64,000 nt of DNA from Alcaligenaceae bacterium SAGV5 (lineage in GTDB: Bacteria; Pseudomonadota; Gammaproteobacteria; Burkholderiales; Burkholderiaceae_B), in contig SPDP01000001.1 of NCBI GenBank assembly GCA_009360345.1, positions 868,001 through 932,000 of the forward strand. The letters are read 5' to 3'. Made by a program: the position numbers and the translations under genes. The notes under the pieces were generated by a model. The model ran no database searches, was not told the origin of the DNA, and saw nothing but the letters and a program-made list of their open reading frames with translations. Shown here in pieces: positions 54,940 to 63,526 of the stretch; position 1 is the stretch's first letter, and each line of letters starts with the position of its first letter.

Positions 54940-55455
54940 TCAGAACGAATCGGTGGAAGTGAACAGGCCCACGCGCAGGCCTTCGGCGGTGTAGATCTCG
55001 CGGCCGTCCACGCTCATGGTGCCGTCGGCGATGCCCAGCACCAGCGTGCGATTGATGGTGCGCTTGATATCGATGGTGTAGGTGACCTTCTTGGCCGTCG
55101 GCAACACCTGCCCGACGAACTTGACCTCGCCCGAACCCAGCGCGCGGCCCCGGCCGGGATTGCCCTGCCAACCCAGGAAGAAGCCCACCAACTGCCACAT
55201 GGCATCCAGGCCCAGGCAGCCGGGCATGACCGGATCGCCTTCGAAATGGCAGGCGAAAAACCACAGGTCCGGATGGATGTCGAGCTCGGCGACGACCTGC
55301 CCCTTGCCGTACTTGCCTCCCTTGTCCGAGATGTGCGTGATGCGATCCATCATCAGCATGTTGGGGGCGGGCAACTGCGCATTGCCTTTCCCGAACAATT
55401 CGCCACGCGCGCAGCGCAGCAGGTCTTCACGGGAGAAGGCGTTCTGTTCAAGCAT
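54940..55455 (-). CDS. fabA: 3-hydroxydecanoyl-ACP dehydratase/isomerase
   Basis: A 171-residue hot-dog-fold enzyme that introduces the double bond in unsaturated fatty acid synthesis. The catalytic His70 ([20 protein letters not shown]) and Asp84 are present, along with the NMLMMDRI N-terminal motif. Length is typical (172 in E. coli). fabB, often adjacent, is not next to it here. Confidence 0.95.
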   Translation of the reverse strand: MLEQNAFSREDLLRCARGELFGKGNAQLPAPNMLMMDRITHISDKGGKYGKGQVVAELDIHPDLWFFACHFEGDPVMPGCLGLDAMWQLVGFFLGWQGNPGRGRALGSGEVKFVGQVLPTAKKVTYTIDIKRTINRTLVLGIADGTMSVDGREIYTAEGLRVGLFTSTDSF

Positions 55456-55503
55456 GTAAGAAGTCCTCGTTGGAAACCGGGATTATATCGTCGCCCCCGA
55501 GGC

Positions 55504-56472
55504 TCAGCCGCGTGGCGGCGCGCTGCCCAGCAGTCTCTTGAGCCCCAGCCATTGCTGGGCCAGGAAGCCGCGGCCGTAGTCGCGGCCGCCGCGCTCGGGA
55601 AGCTGGTCGCTGATGCCGGTCGGCCCATAGTTGCCGTCGAAGCGCGCGGTGCCCAGCAGGATGTCCCAGATCGGGAACAGGACGCCGAAGTTGTAATTGG
55701 CCTCGGGGCGGCCGGGGGCGGATGGCGGTTCGATGGCGTGGTGGTGCCGATGGAATTTCGGTCCTACCAGCAGGTACTGGCCAAAGCGGCCGAAGCCGGC
55801 CCGCAGATTGGCGTGCGAGAGGCTTTCGACCAGCCGGGTGATGATCACGACCATCACGAACTGTCCCGGCGGCACGCCCACCAGGTGCGAGACCAGGACG
55901 ACCATCACGTCGCGCAGCAGGTCGCTGAGCAGGTGGTTGCGGTTGTCGGACCACATCGTCATCTGGCGCTGGCTGTGATGGACCGCGTGCAGCGCCCACA
56001 GCCACTGGAAGCGATGCTCGGCACGGTGGAAGGCATAGTCGACGAAATCGAAGATCAACAGGTACAGGATCAGGCTGACCCAGGCGCGGTCGGTCACGCC
56101 GGGCCAGATTTCGTCGAGATGGAAGGGGGAGAACCCCAGCACGTGCAACTGGCCGAACACGTGATCGGCCAGCGGCTGGGTCGTGAAGAACAGCACCAGC
56201 CGGAACAGGCCCAGGGAGTGGATGGCGGTGTAGAGGATGTCCAGCCGCACCGCGGTCCGGTCCACGATTTTCTCGACCGGGCGCCAGCGTTGAAGGGGGA
56301 CGAACACGGCCAGCATGATCAGCAGTTGCAGGATGCCCAGCAGCAGCCACATGGTGCCGTCATAGGCGTCCTCGAGGATGCTGCCGAGCCCCAGGTGAAA
56401 GAGCAGGGGCTGGACGAGCGTCTCGAACAGCCACTGCTGCATGCCGGAGAAAAGATCGCTAAGGAGTTCCAT
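55504..56472 (-). CDS. Sterol desaturase/fatty acid hydroxylase family membrane protein
   Basis: A 322-residue integral membrane di-iron enzyme. The histidine clusters are HRAEH, HAVHHSQRQ and HRHHH, in the order expected for the superfamily, within four or five hydrophobic helices (LLLGILQLLIMLAVF, FRLVLFFTTQPLA, LILYLLIFDFVDY). The substrate may be a fatty acid or lipid. It overlaps the next upstream gene (deacetylase-like) by 14 bp. Confidence 0.88.
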   Translation of the reverse strand: MELLSDLFSGMQQWLFETLVQPLLFHLGLGSILEDAYDGTMWLLLGILQLLIMLAVFVPLQRWRPVEKIVDRTAVRLDILYTAIHSLGLFRLVLFFTTQPLADHVFGQLHVLGFSPFHLDEIWPGVTDRAWVSLILYLLIFDFVDYAFHRAEHRFQWLWALHAVHHSQRQMTMWSDNRNHLLSDLLRDVMVVLVSHLVGVPPGQFVMVVIITRLVESLSHANLRAGFGRFGQYLLVGPKFHRHHHAIEPPSAPGRPEANYNFGVLFPIWDILLGTARFDGNYGPTGISDQLPERGGRDYGRGFLAQQWLGLKRLLGSAPPRG

Positions 56473-57265
56473 GGACGTGATGCGTGGCCAGCCAGGCCCG
56501 GTATTGCGGATGGTCGGCCAGCGTCGCGAAGCAGTAACCCTTCTGCTTGAGCCCGGTGATGAGCGGTTCCAGCACGGCCGGCGCCCAGGGGTCCTGGCGG
56601 GACCAGATGCCCAGGTGCGCCATCAAGATATCGCCGGGACGGATGTTGCGCAAGGCGCGCGCCAGCAGCGCCGCGTTGGGGTATTTGTCGCTGGGGAGTT
56701 CGTCGCCCAGGAAGCCGGCGTCGGCCCAGCCCACGTGGCGATAGCCGCAGCGGTTTTCGGCAGCCTGGAGCAGGGCGGGCGAGGTCTTGCCGCCGGGCGC
56801 GCGGAACAGCGGCAGCATGGCCTGCCCGGTCATGTCCTTGAAGCGCGCGGCGCTGCGGTCCAGTTCGGCGCAATAGGCCTCGACGCTCATGGCCCGGGCC
56901 TGTCCGGCCTGCGGGCCGAAGGTGGGCTTGACGCGGAAGCCGCCGTCCGGCAGGTTGGCCTGCCAGTACACGTGGTCGTACGTGTGCGAGCCGAAAACAT
57001 GCCCGCGCGCCGCCATGGCCTTCCACCAGGGGGCCCAGCGATCGTCCAGGCTGGTGCCGCCGTCGCGGGTTTTCTCGTTGGCCAGGAAGAAGCTTGCCTT
57101 GACCTGCTGGCGGTCCAGCACCTCGGCCACCAGCGGGGCGACGCCCATGTGGCCGGTGTCGAAGGTCAGGTAGACCGGGCGCGCGCACTCCGCCGCCTGC
57201 GCGCCGGCGGCAACCAGCAGCAGCGCGACCGCGCCCGCGCGCGCCTGGCTACTGGCGTGGCGCAT
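56459..57265 (-). CDS. Polysaccharide deacetylase-like exported protein
   Basis: A 268-residue NodB-domain protein with a signal peptide ending near AAGAQAAECARP. Motif 1 is TFDTGH (Asp36, Thr37) instead of TFDDG, so one metal ligand is replaced. Motif 2 GSHTYDH keeps both histidines. FRAPGGK (motif 3), VGWADAGFLGDE (motif 4) and ILMAHLG (motif 5) are present. Activity is therefore uncertain, though related proteins with this variant exist. It overlaps both neighbours (14 bp and 17 bp), indicating one transcript. Confidence 0.85.
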   Translation of the reverse strand: MRHASSQARAGAVALLLVAAGAQAAECARPVYLTFDTGHMGVAPLVAEVLDRQQVKASFFLANEKTRDGGTSLDDRWAPWWKAMAARGHVFGSHTYDHVYWQANLPDGGFRVKPTFGPQAGQARAMSVEAYCAELDRSAARFKDMTGQAMLPLFRAPGGKTSPALLQAAENRCGYRHVGWADAGFLGDELPSDKYPNAALLARALRNIRPGDILMAHLGIWSRQDPWAPAVLEPLITGLKQKGYCFATLADHPQYRAWLATHHVHGTP

Positions 57266-58241
57266 GGGACAGGGTCCAGACGCCGTGGGGCGAGCGGCCC
57301 ACCTTGGTCTGGTGCACGACCTTGCGGGTGACGGTATCGATGACGGTGAGCTTCTTGGCCCAGCGCGAGGTGACCAGCAGGGTCTTGCCGTCGGCCAGCA
57401 CTTCCATGCAGTCCGGGCCGCCGGGGGCGGGATAGGCGTCGACCACCGACAGGGTCTGGAGATCGATGCGGCTGATGGTGTTGGCCACGCGGTTGCTGAC
57501 GAACAGGTGCCGTCCGTCGCCCTGGGCCCTGAACGCGTGGGCGCCGGCCGCGGTGGGGATGCGCTTGACGAGCTTGGCGGGCGAGACCGCCAGGTCGTAG
57601 ACCTCGACATAGCTGTCGCCGGTCAACGCGACCAGCAGGTAGCGGTCATCGTTGGTGATATAGACGTCGGCCGGCGTCTTGCCCACCGGGATGGTCCACA
57701 GTGGCGCCTGCGTCGCCAGGTCGATGGCGATCAATTGGTCGCTGTCCTGCAGCGATACGTACAGGTTGCGGCTCTTGCTGTCTATGGTCAGGTGGCTGGG
57801 CGTGCGGCCGGCCGGAATGCGCTTGACCAGCTTGGGGTCGGCCGATCCTGCCTGGCCGGTCCATTGGTAGATGTCGATGTGATCCAGCCGGTTCGCCGCG
57901 GTTACGAACCACTTCATGTCGGGCGAGAAACGCAGCTGGTAGGGATCGACGATGCCGGTCAGCGTGCGCTGGACGTTGCCGGTGGCGGGGTCGAAGAAAG
58001 TGAGCGAATCGCTGCCGGCATTGGCCACCAGCAGCGATTTCTCATCCGGCGTCAGGTACAGGTGATGAGGTTCCTTGCCCGTGGGCACGCGCCGCAATTC
58101 CGCGTAGGTCGCGGGATCGAGGATGCTGACCGAGGCATCCAGGGAATTCAGGACGATCACGGGGGGAGGTGCCGCCGAGGCGGCAAACACCGCGCACAGG
58201 CCGAGAGCGCCGGCCAGGCGGGCAAAAAGCTGAGATTTCAA
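57249..58241 (-). CDS. YncE-like periplasmic beta-propeller protein
   Basis: A 330-residue seven-bladed propeller. A signal peptide (LFARLAGALGLCAVFAASAAPP) precedes repeats such as VLNSLDASVSILDPATYAELRRVPTG, HHLYLTPDEKSLLVANAGSDSLTFFDPATG, and HAFRAQGDGRHLFVSNRVANTISRID. These are the YVTN-type blades of YncE and surface-layer proteins. It may be a binding or scaffold protein; no catalytic site is evident. It is first in the propeller-deacetylase-hydroxylase set. Confidence 0.87.
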   Translation of the reverse strand: MKSQLFARLAGALGLCAVFAASAAPPPVIVLNSLDASVSILDPATYAELRRVPTGKEPHHLYLTPDEKSLLVANAGSDSLTFFDPATGNVQRTLTGIVDPYQLRFSPDMKWFVTAANRLDHIDIYQWTGQAGSADPKLVKRIPAGRTPSHLTIDSKSRNLYVSLQDSDQLIAIDLATQAPLWTIPVGKTPADVYITNDDRYLLVALTGDSYVEVYDLAVSPAKLVKRIPTAAGAHAFRAQGDGRHLFVSNRVANTISRIDLQTLSVVDAYPAPGGPDCMEVLADGKTLLVTSRWAKKLTVIDTVTRKVVHQTKVGRSPHGVWTLSHAPRQ

Positions 58242-58418
58242 TGTCGGATCCCGCAGGTTCTACAACGCCGCCGGGCGCCGATGCGGGCCCGCGGGCAGCC
58301 CACGGCCGGGGGACGGCCGCCAGAGTCCGCATAGTCTAGGCGGCCGGGCTTGCCGCTGCTGTCGTTTTTGGGCGAATGTTGGTTTGCCGCGACAACCCGG
58401 CGCGCGGGCCGCCGGGGG

Positions 58419-59588
58419 TCAGGACAACGGGCACTGCCGGTGATAGGCGTCGGGTTGTTTGTGGAAGGGCGTGGCCAGGGTCTTGAGGGTCATGCGCCCC
58501 TGTTCGTCCCTGACCGCCTGCAACACGTGCATGTCCTGCAGCGGGAAGTGGTTGTTGTTGAAACGGAAGTCGCCCCGCACCGAGGGGAAGTCCGCCTGTT
58601 TCAAGGCCGCCATGAAGGCGGGCTTGTCGGCCACGCGGCCCTGCACCTTGGCGATGGCGGCGTCCAGCAGCAGCGCCGCGTCGTAGCTCTGGGCCGCGTA
58701 GTTCGACGGAATGCGCTTGTAGCGCTGCTCGAAGGCCTGGACAAAGCGGCGGCTCGAGGCATTGTCGAAATCGGGCGCCCAGAAGCCGCCGCTGATCATG
58801 CCTTGCGCCGACTCGCCCAGCACCGGCAGCGAGATGGCGTCGATGGTGAAGGTCGACAGCAGTGGCGTCTTCTGCAGGCCCGACTGGGCGTACTGCTTGG
58901 CAAAGCTGACGCCCAGTCCGCCGGGGAAGAACGCGAACACGGCATCGGGCTGGCGGGCGGCGGCCTGCGCCAGCTCGGTGGAGAAATCGAGCTGCTGCAA
59001 GGAGGTGTAGACCTCGTCGGCAAGCGGGGCCTTGTAGTAGCGCTTGAAGCCGGCCACCGTGTCCTTGCCGGCCTGGTAGTTGGGGGCCAGGACGACGACG
59101 CGTTTGTAGCCCTTGTCGGCGGCGTACTGGCCGACCGCCTCGGACGCCTGGTCACCCTGCTAGGACGTGATGAACTGATAGGGCGAGCAACGCGGCCCGG
59201 CGATCTGCGAAGGGCCCGCGTTCGATCCGATCACGAAGACTTCGCGGTCGGTCAGGTATTTGTGCACGGCCAGCATGATGTTGGAGAACGAGATGCCGGT
59301 GACGATGGGCACTTTCTCGCGCTCCACCAGCCGCCGCGCCGCCTGGTTGGCCACGTCGGGCTTGAGCTGGGTGTCCTCGCGCAGGATCTCGACAGGCTGC
59401 CCGCCCAGTTTGCCGCCGTTGCGTTCGACCAGCAGCATGAAACCGTCGAGCTGGTCCTGGCCCACGGCGGCCTGGGGGCCGCTCAGTTCTCCCATGAAGC
59501 CAATCTTGATCGGCGCCTGGGCGTGGGCCGCGCCGCAGGCCATGATCAGGGCGGCCGCGGCCGCCACGCCGCGCAAGCAGTGGTGCAT
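58419..59588 (-). pseudogene. Branched-chain amino acid-type ABC substrate-binding protein, interrupted by an internal stop
   Basis: One continuous frame of 389 codons encodes a LivJ-like Peripla_BP_6 protein. A signal peptide ends near CGAAHAQAPIKIGFMGELSG, then GQDQLDGFMLLVERNGGKLGGQPVEIL and QPDAVFAFFPGGLGVSFAKQY. At codon 143 (59160-59162) there is a TAG between FITS and QGDQASEAVGQYAADKG, where the family usually has Trp (TGG). A single base change explains it. GAGGAG lies upstream of the start. The gene follows a Rieske oxygenase, whose substrate the protein may once have bound. Sequencing error is possible. Confidence 0.8.
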
Positions 59589-59676
59589 GATGATTGTCTC
59601 CTCGGTGTGATGGGGCAGGGTGATCCTGCCGGGAAGGCGGCCGCGATGCGTTGCCGCGGCCGGCCAAGAAACGCGG

Positions 59677-60711
59677 TCAGCGGGCCGGGGCGGCCTCTGC
59701 CTTGCGCAGGCGGTCGAGCGTATGGCGCATGCGCACCGGCCCGAGATCCACATTCAGCAGCACGGGCTTCATGTCCCAGAAATCGTGGTCGCCCAGCGCC
59801 TCCTGCTGCGCGTCGATGATGGGCTTGTCCTGGTCCTCGAACGCGATGCGCCGCATCTCCGCGAGCCGGGCGTTGGTCTCGGGATCCAATTCCGGGCCGG
59901 GCGGGCGAGCGGCGGCGAAGTGGTAATGGGTGGTGCGGGCGGTCTCCGGCGTCAGGATGTGGATGCCGTAATACCATGCGCCGCGCTCACGGGATTCCCC
60001 AGGCGCCTGGACGCCGGTGTCCAGCAGGAAGCATCCGGGCGGGTCCCAGCGCATGTTGGTCCACATGTCCACCGGCTGGCCGTCGCGCCGGAACAGCATG
60101 TCGAACACGCCAGGCACGGAGACGTTGGGCATCCAGCGGTTGCATTGCAGGCGGTTGCCGTCCTGGACGACCTCCTGCCTGGCGTGGACCTGCTCGGGGC
60201 TGCCCAGCAGCCCCTCGTGCAGGAAGCTGATGTGGCTCAGGTCGAGCAGGTTCTCTCCCATCAACTCGTAGTTGGCGTTGATATGCAGCTGGCCGCGGCT
60301 GGTGCGATAGCCCGCGCCCTCGTCCAGCATGCCGTAGTCGGGGATCCGCGCCGGGTCCGCGGCGGCGTCGCCCGTCCAGATCCACAGCATGCCGTGGCGG
60401 TCGTGCGCCGTGTAGGCCTGCACGCGGGCCGCGGCGGGGATCCTGCCATCGCCGTGCGGGTTCTTGACGCAGGCGCCGCTGCTGTCGAACCGCAGTCCGT
60501 GGTAGCCGCACTCGACCACGTCGCCCCTGAGCTTGCCCATGCTGAGCGGGATGAAGCGGTGGGGGCAGCGGTCGCGCAAGGCGACCGGCGTGCCGTCCGC
60601 CTTGCGGTAGAACACGACCCGTTCGTCCAGCAAGGTGCGGGCGAACAGCTCGCCGGCCTTGACCTCGTCGCTCCAACAGGCCACATACCAGGCATTCTTC
60701 ACGAAGGACAT
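59677..60711 (-). CDS. Rieske non-heme iron oxygenase, alpha subunit
   Basis: A 344-residue aromatic ring-hydroxylating or demethylating oxygenase of the vanillate demethylase (VanA) type. The Rieske cluster ligands are Cys49, His51, Cys68 and His71 (CPHRFIPLSMGKLRGDVVECGYH). The mononuclear iron site is in NLLDLSHISFLHEG (Asp157, His160, His165). AAAGGAG precedes the ATG at 60711. No reductase gene is adjacent. A TetR gene is divergent and a broken ABC binding-protein gene follows. Confidence 0.92.
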   Translation of the reverse strand: MSFVKNAWYVACWSDEVKAGELFARTLLDERVVFYRKADGTPVALRDRCPHRFIPLSMGKLRGDVVECGYHGLRFDSSGACVKNPHGDGRIPAAARVQAYTAHDRHGMLWIWTGDAAADPARIPDYGMLDEGAGYRTSRGQLHINANYELMGENLLDLSHISFLHEGLLGSPEQVHARQEVVQDGNRLQCNRWMPNVSVPGVFDMLFRRDGQPVDMWTNMRWDPPGCFLLDTGVQAPGESRERGAWYYGIHILTPETARTTHYHFAAARPPGPELDPETNARLAEMRRIAFEDQDKPIIDAQQEALGDHDFWDMKPVLLNVDLGPVRMRHTLDRLRKAEAAPAR

Positions 60712-60760
60712 GGGGGTCTCCTTTTTGCGTTCGTCTTGAATGGCTTCGTGTGATGATTTA

Positions 60761-60784
60761 TACAAACAGAGTGAATGGTTTGTA
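60761..60784. promoter_or_regulatory. Inverted repeat in the Rieske/TetR divergent promoter
   Basis: TACAAAC, 10 bp, GTTTGTA, located 50 bp before the oxygenase start. It is a typical TetR-family operator size and position. Confidence 0.65.
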
Positions 60785-60869
60785 AAATGAGGGAAACCCT
60801 AGGATCGTCCCATGCCCGGCGAGGGAGGCTAAGATGCGGCCTTGGCCGTACTGAGGATGCCCGGGAGCG

Positions 60870-61565
60870 ATGCGACCCACCCGACCACCGACGATGTCCC
60901 CGCCGCCCGAGACCGTGCAGGGGCGCCCCCGCACGCGGCGCACGCAGGCGAACCGCAGCCGGGACGCGCGCGAACGCCTGCTGGCGGCGACGATAGAGGT
61001 ATTGATGCGCTCGGGCTACAACGGCCTGACCACCAAGGAAGTGGCGCGCTGCGCCGGTATGTCCAACGGCGCCTTGATGCACCACTACGCGACCAAGGCC
61101 GAACTGGTGGTGGCCGCGACCGCCGAAATCTACGAGGAGTCCATCCGGCGCGGCCAGCGCGAGGCGCATGCGCCGGAGGCGATCGAGCGTCCTGTCGAGG
61201 GCTTCATCAAGGATTGCTGGAGCGTCTATTTCGACTGGCCGTTCATCGCCGCGATCGAAGTCATCATGGTGGCGCGCACCGATCCCGACCTGATGGGCAA
61301 GATCCTGCCCGTGATGGAGCGCTACCGGTCTTCGACCAATGCGCTGTGGCTGGAGGTGTTCCGGCAGGCGGGCTTTAGCGGCGAGCAGGCGCAACTGGCG
61401 TTGAACCTGTCCCTGAACCTGGTGCGCGGCATGGCCCTGAACAATCTCTGGCAGCATGACGAAGCGCACTACGAGCGCTACATCCAGGATTGGGTGCGCG
61501 TGATCTATCAACAATTCCCACGCGGCCCAAGGGCGGCTGGCGCGGGTGCCGCGATAGGATCCTAG
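60870..61565 (+). CDS. TetR-family transcriptional regulator
   Basis: A 231-residue regulator. The HTH is RERLLAATIEVLMRSGYNGLTTKEVARCAGMSNGALMHHYATKAELVVAAT. The C-terminal domain is YcdC/BetI-like. The basic linker RPRTRRTQANRSR precedes the HTH. The ATG at 60870 has GGGAG close upstream; 60894 is an alternative. It is divergent from the Rieske oxygenase, with a palindrome in between, so it probably represses that gene. Confidence 0.9.
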   Translation: MRPTRPPTMSPPPETVQGRPRTRRTQANRSRDARERLLAATIEVLMRSGYNGLTTKEVARCAGMSNGALMHHYATKAELVVAATAEIYEESIRRGQREAHAPEAIERPVEGFIKDCWSVYFDWPFIAAIEVIMVARTDPDLMGKILPVMERYRSSTNALWLEVFRQAGFSGEQAQLALNLSLNLVRGMALNNLWQHDEAHYERYIQDWVRVIYQQFPRGPRAAGAGAAIGS

Positions 61566-61567
61566 GG

Positions 61568-61821
61568 TTGTCCCTAGGGGGTAATTGGGTTAAAATCGAC
61601 GGATTCCAATCTTTCTTGAGGCAAGTCGTGGATAACGACGGCAGTTCAGCCGTTTCGGCAAACGCCGCTTAGCAGGTCCGCAGATTTGTCTGCCGCGTCC
61701 TGCCAAGCCAGGATGCGGCCGCCCCGTTAACCGGGGCTCCCATCTATTTGCTGCCTTCGGGCAGTTCCCCCCGCGTATGCCGAGCGGCATGATCCGTCTT
61801 CCTGTCTGCCAGGAGGTCATC
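61568..61821 (+). promoter_or_regulatory. Structured leader with short ORF upstream of the mgtC operon
   Basis: The promoter TTGTCC, 17 bp, TAAAAT is at 61568-61596. A 14-codon frame with GTG start and GAGG ribosome site lies at 61628-61672 (MDNDGSSAVSANAA). Four hairpins follow: GCAGA-TTTG-TCTGC (61680-61693), GCCCCG-TTAAC-CGGGGC (61721-61737), CTGCC-TTCG-GGCAG (61751-61764) and ATGCC-GAGC-GGCAT (61777-61790). AGGAGG precedes the next gene. It looks like a regulatory leader; the ligand or signal is unknown, and it does not match the riboswitch cores I know. Confidence 0.55.
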
Positions 61822-62145
61822 ATGCGTTTCGCCCATATCCTGAGCCCCTGGGGCGCCAAGCCCGCGCGCGTCCCTCGCGAGCAGCTCCAGTCCTATCGCC
61901 TGACGGTGTTCAGCGCCAGCCCGCGGCTGGATCGCCTGCGCCAGCACCTGCACGCCGAGTTGTCGGCCCGGGACCTGCGCATCTCGCAGATGCGCGTGGC
62001 CAGCGCCGCGTCCGATGACGACACCCACTGGATGTCGGTCACGCTGCACTGCGCGCCGCACCTGCGCGGTGCCTTGAATTCGGTCGCGCTGGGGCTCGGG
62101 CGCTATCCCGACGTCCAGCGCGTGCATTACGAACAACTGCAATAA
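61822..62145 (+). CDS. Small ACT-like protein linked to mgtC
   Basis: A 107-residue soluble protein. MRFAHILSPWGAKPARVPRE is followed by an alternating strand-helix pattern: YRLTVFSASPRLDRLRQHLHAEL, ISQMRVASAASDDDTHWMSVTLHC and LRGALNSVALGLGRYPDVQRVHYEQ. This resembles the C-terminal ACT-like domain of MgtC proteins. AGGAGG lies upstream. It precedes mgtC by 90 bp and may modulate it. No named family is recognised with confidence. Confidence 0.7.
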   Translation: MRFAHILSPWGAKPARVPREQLQSYRLTVFSASPRLDRLRQHLHAELSARDLRISQMRVASAASDDDTHWMSVTLHCAPHLRGALNSVALGLGRYPDVQRVHYEQLQ

Positions 62146-62235
62146 ACGCGGCGGCAAAGCCGCGCTATCCTTCGGACGGTACTCGACCACCCGGTGCCGT
62201 CCCATTCAGATCGACGACAAGAACAACGAGGTCCC

Positions 62236-62952
62236 ATGAAGGCAATCGCCAATATCCAGACGCTGGATCTGCTCGACACGCTCGTCAGCCTGACGACCGC
62301 GTTCATCCTGGGGGCCCTGGTCGGGTTGGAGCGGCAGTACCGGCAGCGCACGGCGGGCCTGCGGACCAATGTGCTGGTGGCGCTGGGCGCCGCCATCTTC
62401 GTGGACATGGCCATGCGCATCGCGGGCTCGGACGGCGCGGCGCGGGTAGCCTCCTACGTGGTCTCGGGCGTCGGTTTCCTGGGGGCCGGGGTCATCATGC
62501 GGGAAGAGGGCAACGTGCGCGGCCTGAATACCGCCGCCACGCTGTGGGGATCCGCCGCGATCGGCGCCTGCGCGGGCGCGGACCTCATCGCCGAGGCGGT
62601 GCTGGCCACGATCTTCGTCCTCGCCGCCAATACGCTGCTGCGGCCGGTGGTGAACACCTTCAATCGCCAGCCGGTGGATGTCCTGTCGTCCGAGGTGACG
62701 AGCATCATCCACGTCATCACCGGCACGGCCCACCGCAGTGCCGCGCTGACGGCGCTCGAGTCCGAGCTGGAGGAGGCGAACTACCCGCTGGCCGACCTGG
62801 AGGTCGTGCCCTTCGGCGACGAAGAGATCGAGATCAAGGCCACGCTCATGGCCACTTCCATCCATGGCAGCGACCTGGACCGCATTACCGACAAGCTGGG
62901 CCGCAATCCCGCCATCGCCCAGGTATTCTGGGCGCCCAGCACTTCCGACTGA
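62236..62952 (+). CDS. mgtC: MgtC/SapB family protein
   Basis: A 238-residue membrane protein. The N-terminal half has four or five helices with LTTAFILGALVGLERQYRQRTAGLRTNVLVALGAAIF, SYVVSGVGFLGAGVIMREEGNVRGLNTAATLWGSAAIGACAGADL, the MgtC signature. The C-terminal ACT-like domain (SAALTALESELEEANYPLADLEVV) matches longer MgtC proteins. Family knowledge: MgtC supports growth in low magnesium and inside macrophages, partly by acting on the F1Fo ATP synthase. An ATP synthase epsilon-like gene lies immediately downstream on the other strand. Confidence 0.92.
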   Translation: MKAIANIQTLDLLDTLVSLTTAFILGALVGLERQYRQRTAGLRTNVLVALGAAIFVDMAMRIAGSDGAARVASYVVSGVGFLGAGVIMREEGNVRGLNTAATLWGSAAIGACAGADLIAEAVLATIFVLAANTLLRPVVNTFNRQPVDVLSSEVTSIIHVITGTAHRSAALTALESELEEANYPLADLEVVPFGDEEIEIKATLMATSIHGSDLDRITDKLGRNPAIAQVFWAPSTSD

Positions 62953-62958
62953 GGCAGG

Positions 62959-63342
62959 TCAGCGGCCGCGCTTGAGTTCCAGGCTCGTCACGAGTTCGGC
63001 GCGGGCGGCCGCATAGCGCATCGCGTCCAGGCGGTCATGCATGCGCTCGCGCGCCGCGGCGCGCGCCTGTTCGGCCCGGACATCGTCGAGTCCGGTGGTA
63101 CGCACGGCGGTGTCGGCCAGGACCGTGATGCCCCGCGGCATGACTTCGGCCAGGCCGCCCGATACGTAGACGTATTCATCCCCTTCGGCCCGCCGGATGG
63201 TGATCATTCCTTCCTTGAGCAGCGTCAGCAGGGGAATGTGGCCGGGCAGTATCCCCAGCGATCCGTCCTTGCCCGGGAGCTGCACATAGCTGCCTTCGCC
63301 CGAGAAGATGGTTGCCTCCGCATTGACGATGTCTATCTGCAT
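62959..63342 (-). CDS. Stand-alone ATP synthase epsilon subunit-like protein
   Basis: A 127-residue protein with the AtpC beta-sandwich: MQIDIVNAEATIFSGEGSYVQLPGKDGSLGILPGHIPLLTLLKEGMITIR and GGLAEVMPRGITVLADTA, then a helical hairpin (DDVRAEQARAAARERMHDRLDAMRYAAARAEL). Length is slightly below the usual 138-140. AAGGAC precedes the ATG. No other atp gene is in the window, so it is not the end of a normal atp operon here. It converges on mgtC with a six-base gap. Confidence 0.88.
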   Translation of the reverse strand: MQIDIVNAEATIFSGEGSYVQLPGKDGSLGILPGHIPLLTLLKEGMITIRRAEGDEYVYVSGGLAEVMPRGITVLADTAVRTTGLDDVRAEQARAAARERMHDRLDAMRYAAARAELVTSLELKRGR

Positions 63343-63448
63343 GATGTCCTTTTGGCCCGGCGGGCCCGGCCATCCGGTGCCCGCTTTTTGAGCCGGGTAT
63401 TTCAAAGCCAGTCGCCACGCGGCTCCCGCCGCGCCGTCTCCATGCTAT

Positions 63449-63490
63449 CCCCAAGCTTGTCCACAGAAGTGGTGGATAAACCACCAAACC
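63449..63490. repeat. Third copy of the TATCCCCA / DnaA-box-like motif
   Basis: ctatccccaagcttgtccac followed by agaagtggtggataaaccac. It resembles the cores of the repeats at 18.4 kb. TTGTCCACA is one mismatch from a DnaA box, and GGTGG-ATAAA-CCACC forms a small hairpin. Confidence 0.45.
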
Positions 63491-63526
63491 GTGCATCTCC
63501 GTTTGGCAGCCGATTTTTTATGTCTT

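Noticed and set aside
61568..61821. A known Mg, Mn (yybP-ykoY) or guanidine riboswitch
   Set aside because: I could not find the conserved core sequences of those classes; kept only as an unclassified leader.
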